From an uncultured Planctomycetaceae bacterium (GTDB taxonomy: Bacteria; Planctomycetota; Planctomycetia; Pirellulales; Pirellulaceae), in the NCBI GenBank assembly GCA_937862885.1, contig CALMEE010000136.1, positions 62,001-126,000 of the forward strand: a DNA stretch of 64,000 nt, given 5' to 3'. The position numbers and the translations under genes are program-made. The notes beneath the pieces were generated by a model. The model was not told the origin of the DNA. It did not search any database and saw nothing but the letters and a program-made list of their open reading frames with translations. Shown here piece by piece: positions 8,808-18,686 of the stretch (position 1 is its first letter; each line of letters begins with the position of its first letter).

Positions 8808-10973
8808 GTGATTTTTGTAGAGTGCCCGGCCTGCGAAGAGCAGTTTCAAATAGCCGACGACCAACTCGGCCAGTCGCACGTCTGTCCAGACTGCCGCCGC
8901 TCATTTGAGCCGCAACAAGCGGTCACTCGATTGCGTGACCAAATTGGCACTTCGCAAATCACAGAGATCTCGGAAACCGTTTCGCGATCCATCGAACCAT
9001 CGTCAAATCGTTTACGCAAAGACATCGCCGGCGATGAACGGCGAACCAGTGAGCAACCTCCCCCGATCGTCAAGCAGACGCTGAATCGGTCACATCCGGA
9101 TTCCGAGATCATGGTGGACAGCAGCGGCAGAGCGCTATCGGCGCCACCAACCAATCTCGATCTCAGGCTTTCCCCGGCGGCGACCCAGGCCAATTCGCTA
9201 TCCGGGAGAATTGCCTCCCGTAGTCGCAGTTCATCGTTAGTGGTATTGCTTTTTTCCTTTGTAGGATTGGTTACGACCCTTGGTGTGCTGATGCTGGCCA
9301 TCTATTTTATTACCACTCGTATCGCCACTTCCGAAAAACAGTTGAACGAGCAAACGGATCCCGCCAGGGGGAAAAAGGAAGTAGACACTCAAGGATTCCT
9401 ATCGGGATCAGAATCGACTTCGGCCCCGCCAATTGATCACGACAAAAAAAGTGACCCGTCGCCTGCGAAACCAACGTCATCGGATCATGCAGCTCAGGAC
9501 ACGTTGTCGGGAAACCGGCCTCCTGCAATCGGCAATGGTCTCAACCCCGACGAATTGCCGGAGACGTTTACGTTACCGCAATTCCGGGAAATCTGGGATG
9601 GCCTGAATTCCTACGTCGTAAATTTAGAAATCAAGAATGAATCGGGAACACATTACGCGACCGGGTTGATCATCGACTCGCGCGGCTGGGTCGCCACCAG
9701 CGCTTTGGCAATAGAGGGCGCAATAGAAGTGCGAGTGTCGTTGGCAGCTCGCTCGCTGGATTCTGGTGCCGCACTACGTGAGATGTCGGATATTTCACGG
9801 GGTGTGATTAGCCGTGACGCTGCACGCGACATCGCCATTATTGGGATCAACCGCGATTTGGTCCTGAACTTTACTGACGTAAAAACCGCAGCGGACGCAA
9901 CGATCATCCCAGGACAGCGCGTCATTTCCGCGCGGACACCACCACTGAATCGGCGTTCATGGTTTGTGGAGTCACGGGTAGATCGGCGCGTCCGCGTCCA
10001 TGAAATCTTATCGGATTTAGAAAAGCATTATGCCAAACAAGGCACCTCAATGGCTGATGACCAGGAAGTTTGGTTCATTTGCAAGCGAAACGTCGGCGAT
10101 TCGTTTCGCGGAGCGATCATCCTAAACGATCGGGGGGAAGTCATTGGTATGAATACTGGATTCGAACTTGTCTCGGATGAAAATAGCCAGCCGATTGTGC
10201 CCATCTCTTCAGTACTCGCTTTAAAAGATCGGTCTTCCGATACTGCGATGCCTTTTCGTTCCACCCCAGCAAATGCGGGAACAAGTGCTACGACACCGCG
10301 AGCCAAGGCATCTGACGCTGAGTCAAGTCAAGCTGATTCAAGTCAATCCGATTCAACCGCTGGCAAGCGACCTGTATCTGATAATACTCAGCCAGAAAGT
10401 CGTTTCCCGGAAATCAATGATCTGAGATCCTCCGCCCGATTATGCAATGATTTCAATTTCGTTGCGCGAACTGATCAGGAGATTCAAAATATCAGCCGTT
10501 TTGTACATCAGTTGAAAACGGTCATCGATTACACCGATGACACGTCGCTTTCCTACGAGGACAAGGAAGATCTAGAAAAAGAATTGCAACTGATATTGAA
10601 AGACAGCGAACAATCGATTGGTAAGTTCCGAGGTGTAGAGACAAGACGCATCCGTGATATGAACGAGATGATGTTGATGGAGTTGGGTGAACGCGACCCG
10701 TTGGCGGTTGCCCTGGTTTGTACGGTTGTTGAGGGTGCCGCGTCCAGTCCGAGATTTATGGGAAAAGACACCGTGATTCTGAACGCTGCGGGCGCGGATC
10801 GTCAATTTTTCGTGACATTAGGCAATGACTCGGTCGTCCTGCGACCTGGCAGCACATTCTTGCTATTGGGTTTCGTCGATCCCTCGCAACAGATGTCGCG
10901 CGCGGGCGGCGCCCCACGCCTCTACAAGCTCGATCTACTTTTTGGTAGCCTGATATCTGCCTACGGGCTTTGA
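8808..10973 (+). CDS. Zinc-ribbon membrane protein with degenerate trypsin-like domain
   Basis: GTG 8808 is preferred (AAGGGA seven bases before). The N-terminus is an MJ0042-type zinc ribbon, CPACEEQF then CPDC (residues 5-32). After a low-complexity linker comes one transmembrane helix (about 142-172), then a Ser/Pro-rich linker. A chymotrypsin/HtrA-like fold (about 258-474) follows with ATGLIIDSRGWVATSALAI, RDIAIIGI and GDSFRGAIILNDRGEVIGM. The catalytic His position is Leu and the GNSGGP box is altered, although Asp and a Ser remain, so it is probably a pseudo-protease. The last 180 residues are helical and unknown. Zinc ribbon inside and protease-like domain outside would suit a sensor or scaffold, as an inference. 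Confidence 0.75.
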   Translation: MIFVECPACEEQFQIADDQLGQSHVCPDCRRSFEPQQAVTRLRDQIGTSQITEISETVSRSIEPSSNRLRKDIAGDERRTSEQPPPIVKQTLNRSHPDSEIMVDSSGRALSAPPTNLDLRLSPAATQANSLSGRIASRSRSSSLVVLLFSFVGLVTTLGVLMLAIYFITTRIATSEKQLNEQTDPARGKKEVDTQGFLSGSESTSAPPIDHDKKSDPSPAKPTSSDHAAQDTLSGNRPPAIGNGLNPDELPETFTLPQFREIWDGLNSYVVNLEIKNESGTHYATGLIIDSRGWVATSALAIEGAIEVRVSLAARSLDSGAALREMSDISRGVISRDAARDIAIIGINRDLVLNFTDVKTAADATIIPGQRVISARTPPLNRRSWFVESRVDRRVRVHEILSDLEKHYAKQGTSMADDQEVWFICKRNVGDSFRGAIILNDRGEVIGMNTGFELVSDENSQPIVPISSVLALKDRSSDTAMPFRSTPANAGTSATTPRAKASDAESSQADSSQSDSTAGKRPVSDNTQPESRFPEINDLRSSARLCNDFNFVARTDQEIQNISRFVHQLKTVIDYTDDTSLSYEDKEDLEKELQLILKDSEQSIGKFRGVETRRIRDMNEMMLMELGERDPLAVALVCTVVEGAASSPRFMGKDTVILNAAGADRQFFVTLGNDSVVLRPGSTFLLLGFVDPSQQMSRAGGAPRLYKLDLLFGSLISAYGL

Positions 10974-11085
10974 CGGGTCAACTTTTTCTGGCATCCATGT
11001 GTCGTTTTGATGTAACTCGTTCGATGGCATCGTCTCCAGCCAGTCAAATTCATCTACTTAAACTGTCGTCTCCTTGGAATATTTC

Positions 11086-12312
11086 GTGAATCGAGAACGT
11101 TTGCTGAATCGCTTTCTGCAATATGTCAAAATTGACACCATGGCCAATGACCACACGGACGAATATCCGAGCAGTCCAGGTCAATGGGATTTGGCCAGAC
11201 TCCTAGAAAAGCAACTGCAGGAAATGGGGGCCAAAGACGTTGAATTGAGTTCGCATGGAATTGTTGTTGCTACGATTCCAGGTAATGTAGCAACGGCACC
11301 CACTATCGCATTCAATGCGCACCTCGACACGTCTCCTGAAACGTCGGCACACAATGTAGATCCGCAAGTGATTCGTCAATATGGCGGAGGTGATATTCCC
11401 TTGGCTCCCGGCAGTGACAAAATCATCACGGTAAGCAAGTGTCCAGAGTTACTAGAGATGGTTGGCAAAACGTTGATCACCACGGATGGCAACACGCTGC
11501 TGGGGGGTGACGACAAGGCTGGCGTGGCGATCATCATGGAGATTGCTCAGCATTTACTGGAAAACCCCCACATCCCGCGCGGTGATCTGCGTGTCATTTT
11601 CACTTGCGATGAGGAGATTGGCAGAGGGACTGCCCACGTTGATATCGAGCATGTTAATGCCGTTGCCTGTTATACATTCGACGGTGGCGGCCAAAACAAC
11701 ATCGACATTGAGACGTTCTCTGCAGACTCGGTCACACTAACGTTTCATGGTGCCAATATTCATCCGGCGATTGCCAAGGACAAAATGATCAACGCACTGC
11801 GGATCGCCGGAAACTTTTTGGCGAGATTGCCGAGCGAACTCTCGCCCGAGCGAACTGCAGGTCGGGAAGGGTTTATCCATCCTTACCAATTTGAAGGAAC
11901 CGTAGCTTCCGCGACCATCCGCGCGATTTTGAGATCGTTCGATACTCCTCAACTGGATGTCTACGCCGCACAATTAAACCAATTGGCTACAGAAGTCGTC
12001 GCGGAGTACCCTGGGAGCAGCTTCACTTTGCAGGTCCATCGTCAATATCGCAATCTAAACGATGGATTAAAACAACATCCTAAAGTCGTTGAATTGGCGG
12101 TGAAAGCACACGAGCGATTGGGAAGAAAGCCCAAGTTGGAAATAATCCGAGGCGGAACTGATGGTTCGCAATTCACTGAAAAAGGCTTACCCACTCCCAA
12201 CCTTTCATCGGGTCAACATAACATTCACTCGCCGCTCGAGTTTGCTTGCCTCGATGAAATGCTGGCCGCATGTGAAGTCGGAGTTGAACTGGTTAAGGCA
12301 TGGGGGGAATAG
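11086..12312 (+). CDS. pepT: Peptidase T (M20B tripeptide aminopeptidase)
   Basis: A cytosolic two-zinc aminopeptidase that removes the N-terminal residue of tripeptides. Metal-site motifs are present: AHLDTSPE (His about residue 78), LGGDDKAG (about 140), the catalytic Glu pair in CDEEIGRG (about 174), FDGG, and the C-terminal GQHNIHSPLE (about 379). The sequence FLQYVKIDT matches the family N-terminus. GTG 11086 fits the family start better than TTG 11074. It overlaps the end of the convergent MBL gene by 20 bases. Confidence 0.93.
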   Translation: MNRERLLNRFLQYVKIDTMANDHTDEYPSSPGQWDLARLLEKQLQEMGAKDVELSSHGIVVATIPGNVATAPTIAFNAHLDTSPETSAHNVDPQVIRQYGGGDIPLAPGSDKIITVSKCPELLEMVGKTLITTDGNTLLGGDDKAGVAIIMEIAQHLLENPHIPRGDLRVIFTCDEEIGRGTAHVDIEHVNAVACYTFDGGGQNNIDIETFSADSVTLTFHGANIHPAIAKDKMINALRIAGNFLARLPSELSPERTAGREGFIHPYQFEGTVASATIRAILRSFDTPQLDVYAAQLNQLATEVVAEYPGSSFTLQVHRQYRNLNDGLKQHPKVVELAVKAHERLGRKPKLEIIRGGTDGSQFTEKGLPTPNLSSGQHNIHSPLEFACLDEMLAACEVGVELVKAWGE

Positions 12313-13114
12313 CATTTTGCGAGAAGTTATCTGCCAGACTCAACACAGGAGTGGCCGCAGTTCGACTCGAAATATATAAGGGAAATTGTCTCCCCAACAA
12401 CTTGCGATGCGTTTCCATAGCGATTTGCGGCGTATTATTGTCTTGAGACAGGTGGCATAAGCATGCCCACCTTAACCTGCCGAAAAGAGTCACTCGACTG
12501 AGTAGTTCTGCTGCCTCAAAATTAGAAAGATGCCCACCCGGACCTCGAATGCGACGCTGCAACCCTAACGGATAACGGCCGTTGCGCAACATCTCTGGGT
12601 CATAGTTGCTTTCCAAAATAACGGCATCCAGCGACAGCAGAACATCGCGCAAACCATCGAATGCGTGGCCAAGATCTGTCAAAATTCCCAATCGCTTATG
12701 ATCGTGCTCGATGACGAATGCCACGCCTTCGACCGCATCATGCGGCGTCGCGATCGTTGAAACAATCACTTCGCCTTGCCCCTTATTGAAGCGCAACACA
12801 TCTCCAGGATCAAAAAATTTCAGGTCATCAATACGCCCCAGTTTACCTGTTCGACTGGCGGCAGCATACGTACTCTTTGTGACGTGCACAGGCACTCGAA
12901 ACTTGCGATGAAACACTCCCATGCAGCGTGTATGATCGACATGGTCGTGTGTGATCAAAAGAGCATCGGCTTTTCGAGGATCACGACCATATTGCTGGAG
13001 CCGTTGAATGGCCGCACCTCCGCTTATTCCTGCATCGATCAACAGACGCAAACCGCCTACTTCAACATAGTAACTGTTGCCATTACTTCCAGATTGTAGC
13101 GCAATCACATCCAT
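12293..13114 (-). CDS. MBL-fold metallo-hydrolase, YycJ/WalJ-like
   Basis: The opening ALQSGSNGNSYYVEVGGLRLLIDAG, metal-binding THDHVDHT (about residue 55), the His in ATPHDAVEG and the Asp in GILTDLGHA place it with the YycJ/WalJ branch of metallo-beta-lactamase-fold proteins. It ends with CHLSQDNNTP, another signature of that branch. These proteins are thought to be nucleases with roles in DNA metabolism or cell-wall regulation. ATG 13114 begins directly with the conserved N-terminus. It is tail-to-tail with pepT and overlaps it by 20 bases. Confidence 0.88.
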   Translation of the reverse strand: MDVIALQSGSNGNSYYVEVGGLRLLIDAGISGGAAIQRLQQYGRDPRKADALLITHDHVDHTRCMGVFHRKFRVPVHVTKSTYAAASRTGKLGRIDDLKFFDPGDVLRFNKGQGEVIVSTIATPHDAVEGVAFVIEHDHKRLGILTDLGHAFDGLRDVLLSLDAVILESNYDPEMLRNGRYPLGLQRRIRGPGGHLSNFEAAELLSRVTLFGRLRWACLCHLSQDNNTPQIAMETHRKLLGRQFPLYISSRTAATPVLSLADNFSQNAIPPMP

Positions 13115-13510
13115 ATTCTTTAGTCAACTTCAAAATCATGTTGTTATTCTTCAGCAATAATCTTGCGGGTAAAGCAAGTCGTTTGAAAACAAAAACCTTT
13201 GGACACATCGATGGGTATCACCCGTGGCAACAACATTTGCTGGGCCAAGATAGAGGTTTCAAGTCAAACTCATTAATCTACATCAAAGTCAGCTTTTGAT
13301 TCGCTCCCATTTCATGATCTTGCTTGCACTCAGCCCTCAACCCTGCTTGTACTCAACAACAACAATCACAAATTAAAGACCCGAGTCCCAAACTCTTGAA
13401 TCCATCTACGATTCGACAATAGCCGTCGGGACAACCAACAAGCGAACCCATGAGTCCGATGCTTTGACGGAGTGGTCTCAAACAACGCTGGCCCGACTGC
13501 GAACCAACAA
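13115..13510. other. 396-base gap, no gene seen
   Basis: AT-rich leader of the MBL gene and the region after amn. I see no protein-like frame, tRNA or clear terminator hairpin. Confidence 0.5.
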
Positions 13511-14338
13511 CTAGTACTTGAAATGTCGAATTTGTTCGCCGCGTGCACCGATTTCGGTCATCGCTTCGATTCCAATGTCCAGATGCAACTGAGCCCAGGT
13601 TTCCGTCACATGTCGATCAGACTCTTCCGTCTTGATTCCATCCACCGTGATCGGCACGTCAGAGACCAATAATAATGCACCTCGCGCGATTTCATTGTAA
13701 TGACCGACAATAAAAATGGTTGCGGTTTCCATTTCGATGCCGATACAAGTCATGCGTGTCAACCGGTTGCGAAAATCGGGATCATGCTCCCAAAGTCGTC
13801 GATTCGTTGTGTAAACCACACCCGTTCGATAATCAAGATTGCGTTCGTAGATCTTGTCCGAAACAAATTTATGCAACTTGAACGAGGGGAGAGCGGGAAC
13901 ATCGCGCGGGAAATAATCGAGGCTGGTTCCATCACCGCGGATGGCAGCGATCGGCAAGATAAAGTGCCCGATTTCAGTCGATGCCTTCAGACCTCCACAT
14001 TTGCCCAAGAACAAAACGCCTTTGGGTTTCTTGGCGATCAATAGATCCATAATGGTCGCTGCATTCGCTGACCCAATTCCGAAATTGATCATTGTCAAGC
14101 CAGCGGAATTCGTCGTGGCCTGCATCGGCCTGCCGATGCCACGAATGTCACACTTGAAACGATTGGCAAATCCTTGAACGTAACTATCGAAATTCGTCAA
14201 TAAGACGTAATTTCCAAGTTCATCCAATTTCATTCCCGTGTACCGCGGAAACCAGTTGCGGGCGATCGACAGTCGATCAACACGATCAACCTGATTGGTT
14301 GGAATACTGGGAAGCGAAAAATCGGCTCCATTAGACAT
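13511..14338 (-). CDS. amn: AMP nucleosidase (short form)
   Basis: It hydrolyses AMP to adenine and ribose 5-phosphate and so adjusts adenylate pools. The protein matches the C-terminal catalytic half of E. coli Amn, as in the short enzymes of Bacteroidetes: GRPMQATTNSAGLTMINFG, FLGKCGGLK, GHFILPIAAIRGDGTSLDY, VYTTNRRLWEHD and the phosphorylase-like GIEMETATIF and LLVSDVP. At 275 residues it lacks the regulatory N-terminal domain of the long form. ATG 14338 has AGGAG 11 bases upstream. It follows the S46 peptidase gene by 53 bases on the same strand. Confidence 0.92.
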   Translation of the reverse strand: MSNGADFSLPSIPTNQVDRVDRLSIARNWFPRYTGMKLDELGNYVLLTNFDSYVQGFANRFKCDIRGIGRPMQATTNSAGLTMINFGIGSANAATIMDLLIAKKPKGVLFLGKCGGLKASTEIGHFILPIAAIRGDGTSLDYFPRDVPALPSFKLHKFVSDKIYERNLDYRTGVVYTTNRRLWEHDPDFRNRLTRMTCIGIEMETATIFIVGHYNEIARGALLLVSDVPITVDGIKTEESDRHVTETWAQLHLDIGIEAMTEIGARGEQIRHFKY

Positions 14339-14391
14339 AACTTAGGTTGCTCCTTATGCAGACAGTTGTGCTTCCTTGCCGGCGGACTGCG

Positions 14392-16452
14392 TTACTTACC
14401 CAAGGCATCCGCGAGGTCAGCAGCGCCATAAATGTTGCGCAACGCCTCTCGGATCGCACCTGCATGCACGCTCGTTGCTCTGGCCTGAGTATCGCTGAAG
14501 AAAAAGTCGCTTGTGAGCGATTGAATATTTCCATCGAAAATTAAGCCGACCAATTCGCCCGCCCGATTGACGACCGGACTACCGGAGTTGCCGCCAATAA
14601 TGTCTGCAGTGCAAACAAAATTGTAGGGTTGACGATGGTTGAATCGGTCTTTCGCCGCGTGCCATGATTCAGGCAATTTAAAGTCACCCTCAGCATTATG
14701 GGCTAATTCGTGCTCGAACGCTTGTCCCATCGTTGTCCAAGCCGGAATTGGTTCGCCATCCTGCTCATAGCCTTTGACGGTCCCAAATGCCAAGCGTAGT
14801 GTGAAGGTTGCATCTGGGTAGATTGTCGTTCCGCGAGTCGCAAACAACGCTTCAGAAATCTTAGCATAGGCTTGGGTTTCGATTTCATCCAATGCCTCGG
14901 ATAGTTCATTAAGTCGGCGAATTTCGGGATCGATCAACCGTGCAAACTCCAGCATCGGATCGGAGCTTGCTTGAATCTGTGCGCTCCCTCCCTCAAACAA
15001 TTGGCGGCGAAACTCTGGATCGTGAATTTGCGTCTCGGCGAGCAAGCCTGACACGCGGGCCTGTGGACTTTGACCATTAAGTAATCTTTTAACTAGCTCG
15101 TCGTTTCCACCGCGACGCTCGACGATTCTCGCCAGCAGGTCAGTGAGCTTAACCCTTTCCAAATCGAGATAAAAAGCAGCTGCGGAAAGCAGTTGCTGTT
15201 TCAGCGATTCTCGCGCCGCATCACTGAATTTAGCGAGTCGCTCCGCGTTAGGCTTTTGGTCTTCATCGGCCATTTGTACGAAGGTATGAGCGACATTAAA
15301 AATACGCGTGTTCAAGGAAATCGATTGCCGTTGCAATTCTGCATATTTCTCTTGGATTTCGGCAATCTGTCGCCAAGCTTCGGCGTAATCAGCCAGTTTC
15401 ATGTCCCCCTTAATCTGTTCAATCAGCTTCGCCTCATCAGAGGCTTTCTGTTCCATCACCATTGGGTCCTGCAGTCCAGCCAACATGCCGGTGTACGCTT
15501 TGCGAGAGTTTTGAAAACTGAGCAATTCGTCGTTGGCTTGCCGTTTCAGCTCCGCGCCACGCAGTCCGAATTGCTGCAATAAGATCTCGCGACGTCGAAT
15601 GAAATCCAAAACTATCGGCATACGGACATCGCGTTCGAATTCGAGCGCAGCATGCGTGTAAATGCGTTTGGTACTACCTGGGTGTCCCGATACGAAAACC
15701 AACTCACCTTCGGCTGGGCCAGCATCGTTCCACCGCAAAAAATGCTCAATCTTGGCTGGGCGCTCGTCTTCATACACGCGGAAAATCGCTGCATCTAAGC
15801 AATAACGTGGATACTCAAAGTTATCGGCGTCGCCGCCAAAATAAGCAGCCGCTAATTCGGGTGCCCACACCAAACGGACGTCCGTATATCGCTTGTATTC
15901 ATACAAGTGGTAACGACCGCCGCCATAAAGTTCAACTACATCGCATCGATTGCCGGTGGCGTCAGTCGCTTCTTTGGCAATCGTCGAAATTAAGCCGCGG
16001 CGAGCGACGGCTGCCTGAGCTGGATCGTCGATTCCAGCCAACTCCTTTTGAATTCTCTCTGTGACGTCGATAATCGATACAAGCGCATTGAGTTCCAAAT
16101 CAGGAGCCTTCAACTCCTCTTCCAACTTCCGCGCATAAAAGCCCAATTTCATCAGGTCCGCTTCCGGGGTCGAAAGCTTCTGAATCGTATCCGATCCAAC
16201 GTGATGATTGGTCAACACGAGGCCGTCACTCGACACAAACGACCCGGAACCACCGATATTCAATCGAACACTACTCCGCATCAAATGATCGGCCCAAGCC
16301 TGATCCGGTTCAAAATCATATTGCTGTTTAAGGTAATCACGTGGCAAAGCATTGAACAACCACATTCCTTCATCAGCCCGCAAGCCCGACGAGAAGAGAC
16401 AAATGAACACCAAAACAAAACTAATTATCAAATTTTTGAACTGAATTCGCAT
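14392..16452 (-). CDS. S46 family dipeptidyl-peptidase (DPP7-like)
   Basis: A secreted serine exopeptidase that removes N-terminal dipeptides from oligopeptides. ATG 16452 opens a signal peptide (NLIISFVLVFICLFSSG) and mature DEGMWLFNALP, typical of S46; longer upstream codons look non-coding. The catalytic His lies in LTNHHVGSD (about residue 83) and the nucleophile in GGNSGSPVVN. Eighteen residues after the Ser the sequence is FDGN, so the position that is Gly in DPP7 and Arg in DPP11 is Gly here. This favours hydrophobic P1 residues over acidic ones. Likely role: peptide scavenging at the cell surface. It is upstream of amn on the same strand. Confidence 0.93.
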   Translation of the reverse strand: MRIQFKNLIISFVLVFICLFSSGLRADEGMWLFNALPRDYLKQQYDFEPDQAWADHLMRSSVRLNIGGSGSFVSSDGLVLTNHHVGSDTIQKLSTPEADLMKLGFYARKLEEELKAPDLELNALVSIIDVTERIQKELAGIDDPAQAAVARRGLISTIAKEATDATGNRCDVVELYGGGRYHLYEYKRYTDVRLVWAPELAAAYFGGDADNFEYPRYCLDAAIFRVYEDERPAKIEHFLRWNDAGPAEGELVFVSGHPGSTKRIYTHAALEFERDVRMPIVLDFIRRREILLQQFGLRGAELKRQANDELLSFQNSRKAYTGMLAGLQDPMVMEQKASDEAKLIEQIKGDMKLADYAEAWRQIAEIQEKYAELQRQSISLNTRIFNVAHTFVQMADEDQKPNAERLAKFSDAARESLKQQLLSAAAFYLDLERVKLTDLLARIVERRGGNDELVKRLLNGQSPQARVSGLLAETQIHDPEFRRQLFEGGSAQIQASSDPMLEFARLIDPEIRRLNELSEALDEIETQAYAKISEALFATRGTTIYPDATFTLRLAFGTVKGYEQDGEPIPAWTTMGQAFEHELAHNAEGDFKLPESWHAAKDRFNHRQPYNFVCTADIIGGNSGSPVVNRAGELVGLIFDGNIQSLTSDFFFSDTQARATSVHAGAIREALRNIYGAADLADALGK

Positions 16453-17037
16453 GCAGTATCCCCAAAAACGAGACACGAAATATTTGAAAAGATCCCAACA
16501 AAGAAATCGCGCGGAAAAAATGAACCGCGTATCGAGCAAACGATATGCTCGTGGATTAGGCCCACGCGACTTCATCTCTCGGCTGACCATTTTGAACAAC
16601 CAACGATAAATCCATAACGCTTCTCTCCATTGACACTGCCCGCTCAAACCGGCCCGCAGTGCCAAAAAAGCATGAAATTGCGGATGCCAACTGGTTAGCC
16701 CGCAAATCTGGCTTTCGCATATTCAACTTGGCTGGCTTACATTCATCGATTTCGGTTACGCGTGATTCGACAAAACTCCAACTCTATCGCCCAAAACTTC
16801 TTACCCAGTTTCAGCCGTTAGTCAAACAAGCCCAGGTTTCATTTTAACGACCAATGGGCCTTTCGCGAACCGGACATAGTCTGAAGATTCCGGATTCAGC
16901 TAGTACTTGATCGATGGAGGGGAACAACATCCAATAGTGTCGAAGAGTTAATGTGTTGTTTCGCTAAGTCGGTTGGGTAAATACGTTCGGCCTTTCCAAC
17001 TTGAACACCGTTTTTCGCAAAGGAAGCCTTTATCATC
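16453..17037. other. 585-base gap between divergent genes
   Basis: Leader region shared by the S46 peptidase (minus) and the dehydrogenase (plus). Frames through it look random. I see no convincing promoter pair or RNA structure. Confidence 0.45.
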
Positions 17038-18009
17038 ATGAAGATTGTTGTGCTGGATGGATTTACGTTGAACCCAGGCGATTCGAGTTGGCAGTCCATT
17101 GCTGCTTTAGGCGATTTGACTGTCCATGATCGAACTGAACCGAATCACATTTTGGAACGAGCAAATAACGCCGAGATTCTATTGACGAATAAAACTCCAT
17201 TGACGGCAACGACGATCGCTGCCTTGCCGAAACTGAAATTCATTTCGGTAATTGCGACGGGCTACAATGTCGTTGACGTCAATGCTGCGGCCGAACGCGG
17301 CATTCCTGTTGCTAACGTCCCAGAGTACGGGACGGCGACAGTGGCTCAACACGTGTTCGCCATGTTGCTTTCGTTCATTCATCGACCGTTCTTGCATGAC
17401 CAAGCCATTCGTGACGGCGAATGGTCTCGACGCCAAGACTTTTCATTTTGGCTGAACTCCATTACGGAATTGGACGGATTGGTCTTCGGGGTCGTCGGTT
17501 TCGGTCGAATTGGCCGACGCGTTGCCAAAATCGCCAAGGCTTTTGGAATGACGGTTATCGTTAGCACTCGCTCGCCCAAAGCCAGCGACAATGATGAGAA
17601 CGTCGAGTTTGTTGAGCTAGATGAATTGTTTCGCCGCGCTGATGTAATTTCGTTGCATTGCCCATTGACGGAAAATACTCGCGGCTTAGTCAATCGCCGA
17701 CGACTTCAATTGGCAAAACCTTCGGCGATTCTCATCAATAGCGCCCGGGGAGATTTGGTAAATGAAGCTGATTTGGCTGAGGCATTGAATGCAAACCGCT
17801 TAGCCGGGGCATGTCTAGACGTCTTTTCTACGGAACCTCTCCCAACCGCCAACCCGCTTTTTCAAGCAAAGAATTGCCTGTTGACTCCGCACTATGCATG
17901 GGTCACGTTAGCTGCTCGTCAGCGACTGATGAAATTGACGGCCGAAAATGTTGCAGCTTTTCTTAGTGGTCGACCGATCAATGTGGTCAACCTTCCTGCT
18001 AACCGTTAA
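17038..18009 (+). CDS. D-2-hydroxyacid dehydrogenase, glycerate/hydroxypyruvate reductase type
   Basis: An NAD(P)-dependent enzyme interconverting a 2-keto acid and a D-2-hydroxy acid. The Rossmann motif GFGRIGRRVA is at about 154. The catalytic Arg is in NSARGDLV (about 236), Glu in STEPL (about 265) and His in TPHYAW (about 284). The length (323) and the GYNVVDVNAAAERGIPVANVPEY stretch fit hydroxypyruvate/glycerate dehydrogenases. The exact substrate cannot be read from sequence. Confidence 0.9.
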   Translation: MKIVVLDGFTLNPGDSSWQSIAALGDLTVHDRTEPNHILERANNAEILLTNKTPLTATTIAALPKLKFISVIATGYNVVDVNAAAERGIPVANVPEYGTATVAQHVFAMLLSFIHRPFLHDQAIRDGEWSRRQDFSFWLNSITELDGLVFGVVGFGRIGRRVAKIAKAFGMTVIVSTRSPKASDNDENVEFVELDELFRRADVISLHCPLTENTRGLVNRRRLQLAKPSAILINSARGDLVNEADLAEALNANRLAGACLDVFSTEPLPTANPLFQAKNCLLTPHYAWVTLAARQRLMKLTAENVAAFLSGRPINVVNLPANR

Positions 18010-18186
18010 ATCTGGATTAATTGGTCTCATTTCAATGGACAATTGCGATAGAAATCGTCAAGTTGCGCGATGTTTCGGCGGGCATTCGATTTTCAAAAAG
18101 CTAGAGTTAGGCGCCGTGTCAACCACTCCAAGCGAAAGCAACGTCACTCGGTTTACGCGGCCTACGGCAAAAACAAAATCGATAAC

Positions 18187-18603
18187 ATGCAGGAACACGA
18201 TACCATGCTCCAGTTTGACAAGCATAATTTCACCCCTGAATCAGAACATGACGCACCGATCGACCGCGATGAGCTGCTTAAGCGGTGCTTAGGTGAAGCT
18301 GACTTTGCATTGAGCATCGTGGAACAGTTTTTGGATAATTGGAATCGTGACTATCGGCAACTTGAAGACACCGTCGCTGAACGCCTGTCGACAAACAATC
18401 CCCTGCCACTAAAACAAACGGCCCACCGTTTGCGCGGCACGGCAGCCACGATTGCCGCGAAAAACCTGGCGCACAAACTGGGCCAGTTGGAAGCCAGCGT
18501 TGCGATGGACGATGTCGCATTCTATCGCCATGCTCTAGAAGAACTTAACCACGAAGTTAAGCGTGTTTCCCGGTTTGCATCGGAAAGCTTGAGCCATAGC
18601 TGA
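18187..18603 (+). CDS. Hpt domain phosphotransfer protein
   Basis: The block AHRLRGTAATIAAKNLAHKL holds the phosphorylatable His (about residue 80) followed by the typical Arg/Lys-Gly, and the C-terminal helix ELNHEVKRV completes the four-helix bundle. It would relay phosphate between hybrid kinases and response regulators; none is encoded nearby, so its partners are elsewhere. The frame extends to 18070, but the upstream residues are very basic and unlike the family; ATG 18187 or 18205 is more likely. Confidence 0.8.
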   Translation: MQEHDTMLQFDKHNFTPESEHDAPIDRDELLKRCLGEADFALSIVEQFLDNWNRDYRQLEDTVAERLSTNNPLPLKQTAHRLRGTAATIAAKNLAHKLGQLEASVAMDDVAFYRHALEELNHEVKRVSRFASESLSHS

Positions 18604-18686
18604 AATTAGCCGTCAATCTTTACGCTTAAGGCCATTACACCAACCCGGTGATAGTGGTTATCGACGGCACCCATAAGTTGGCGATA

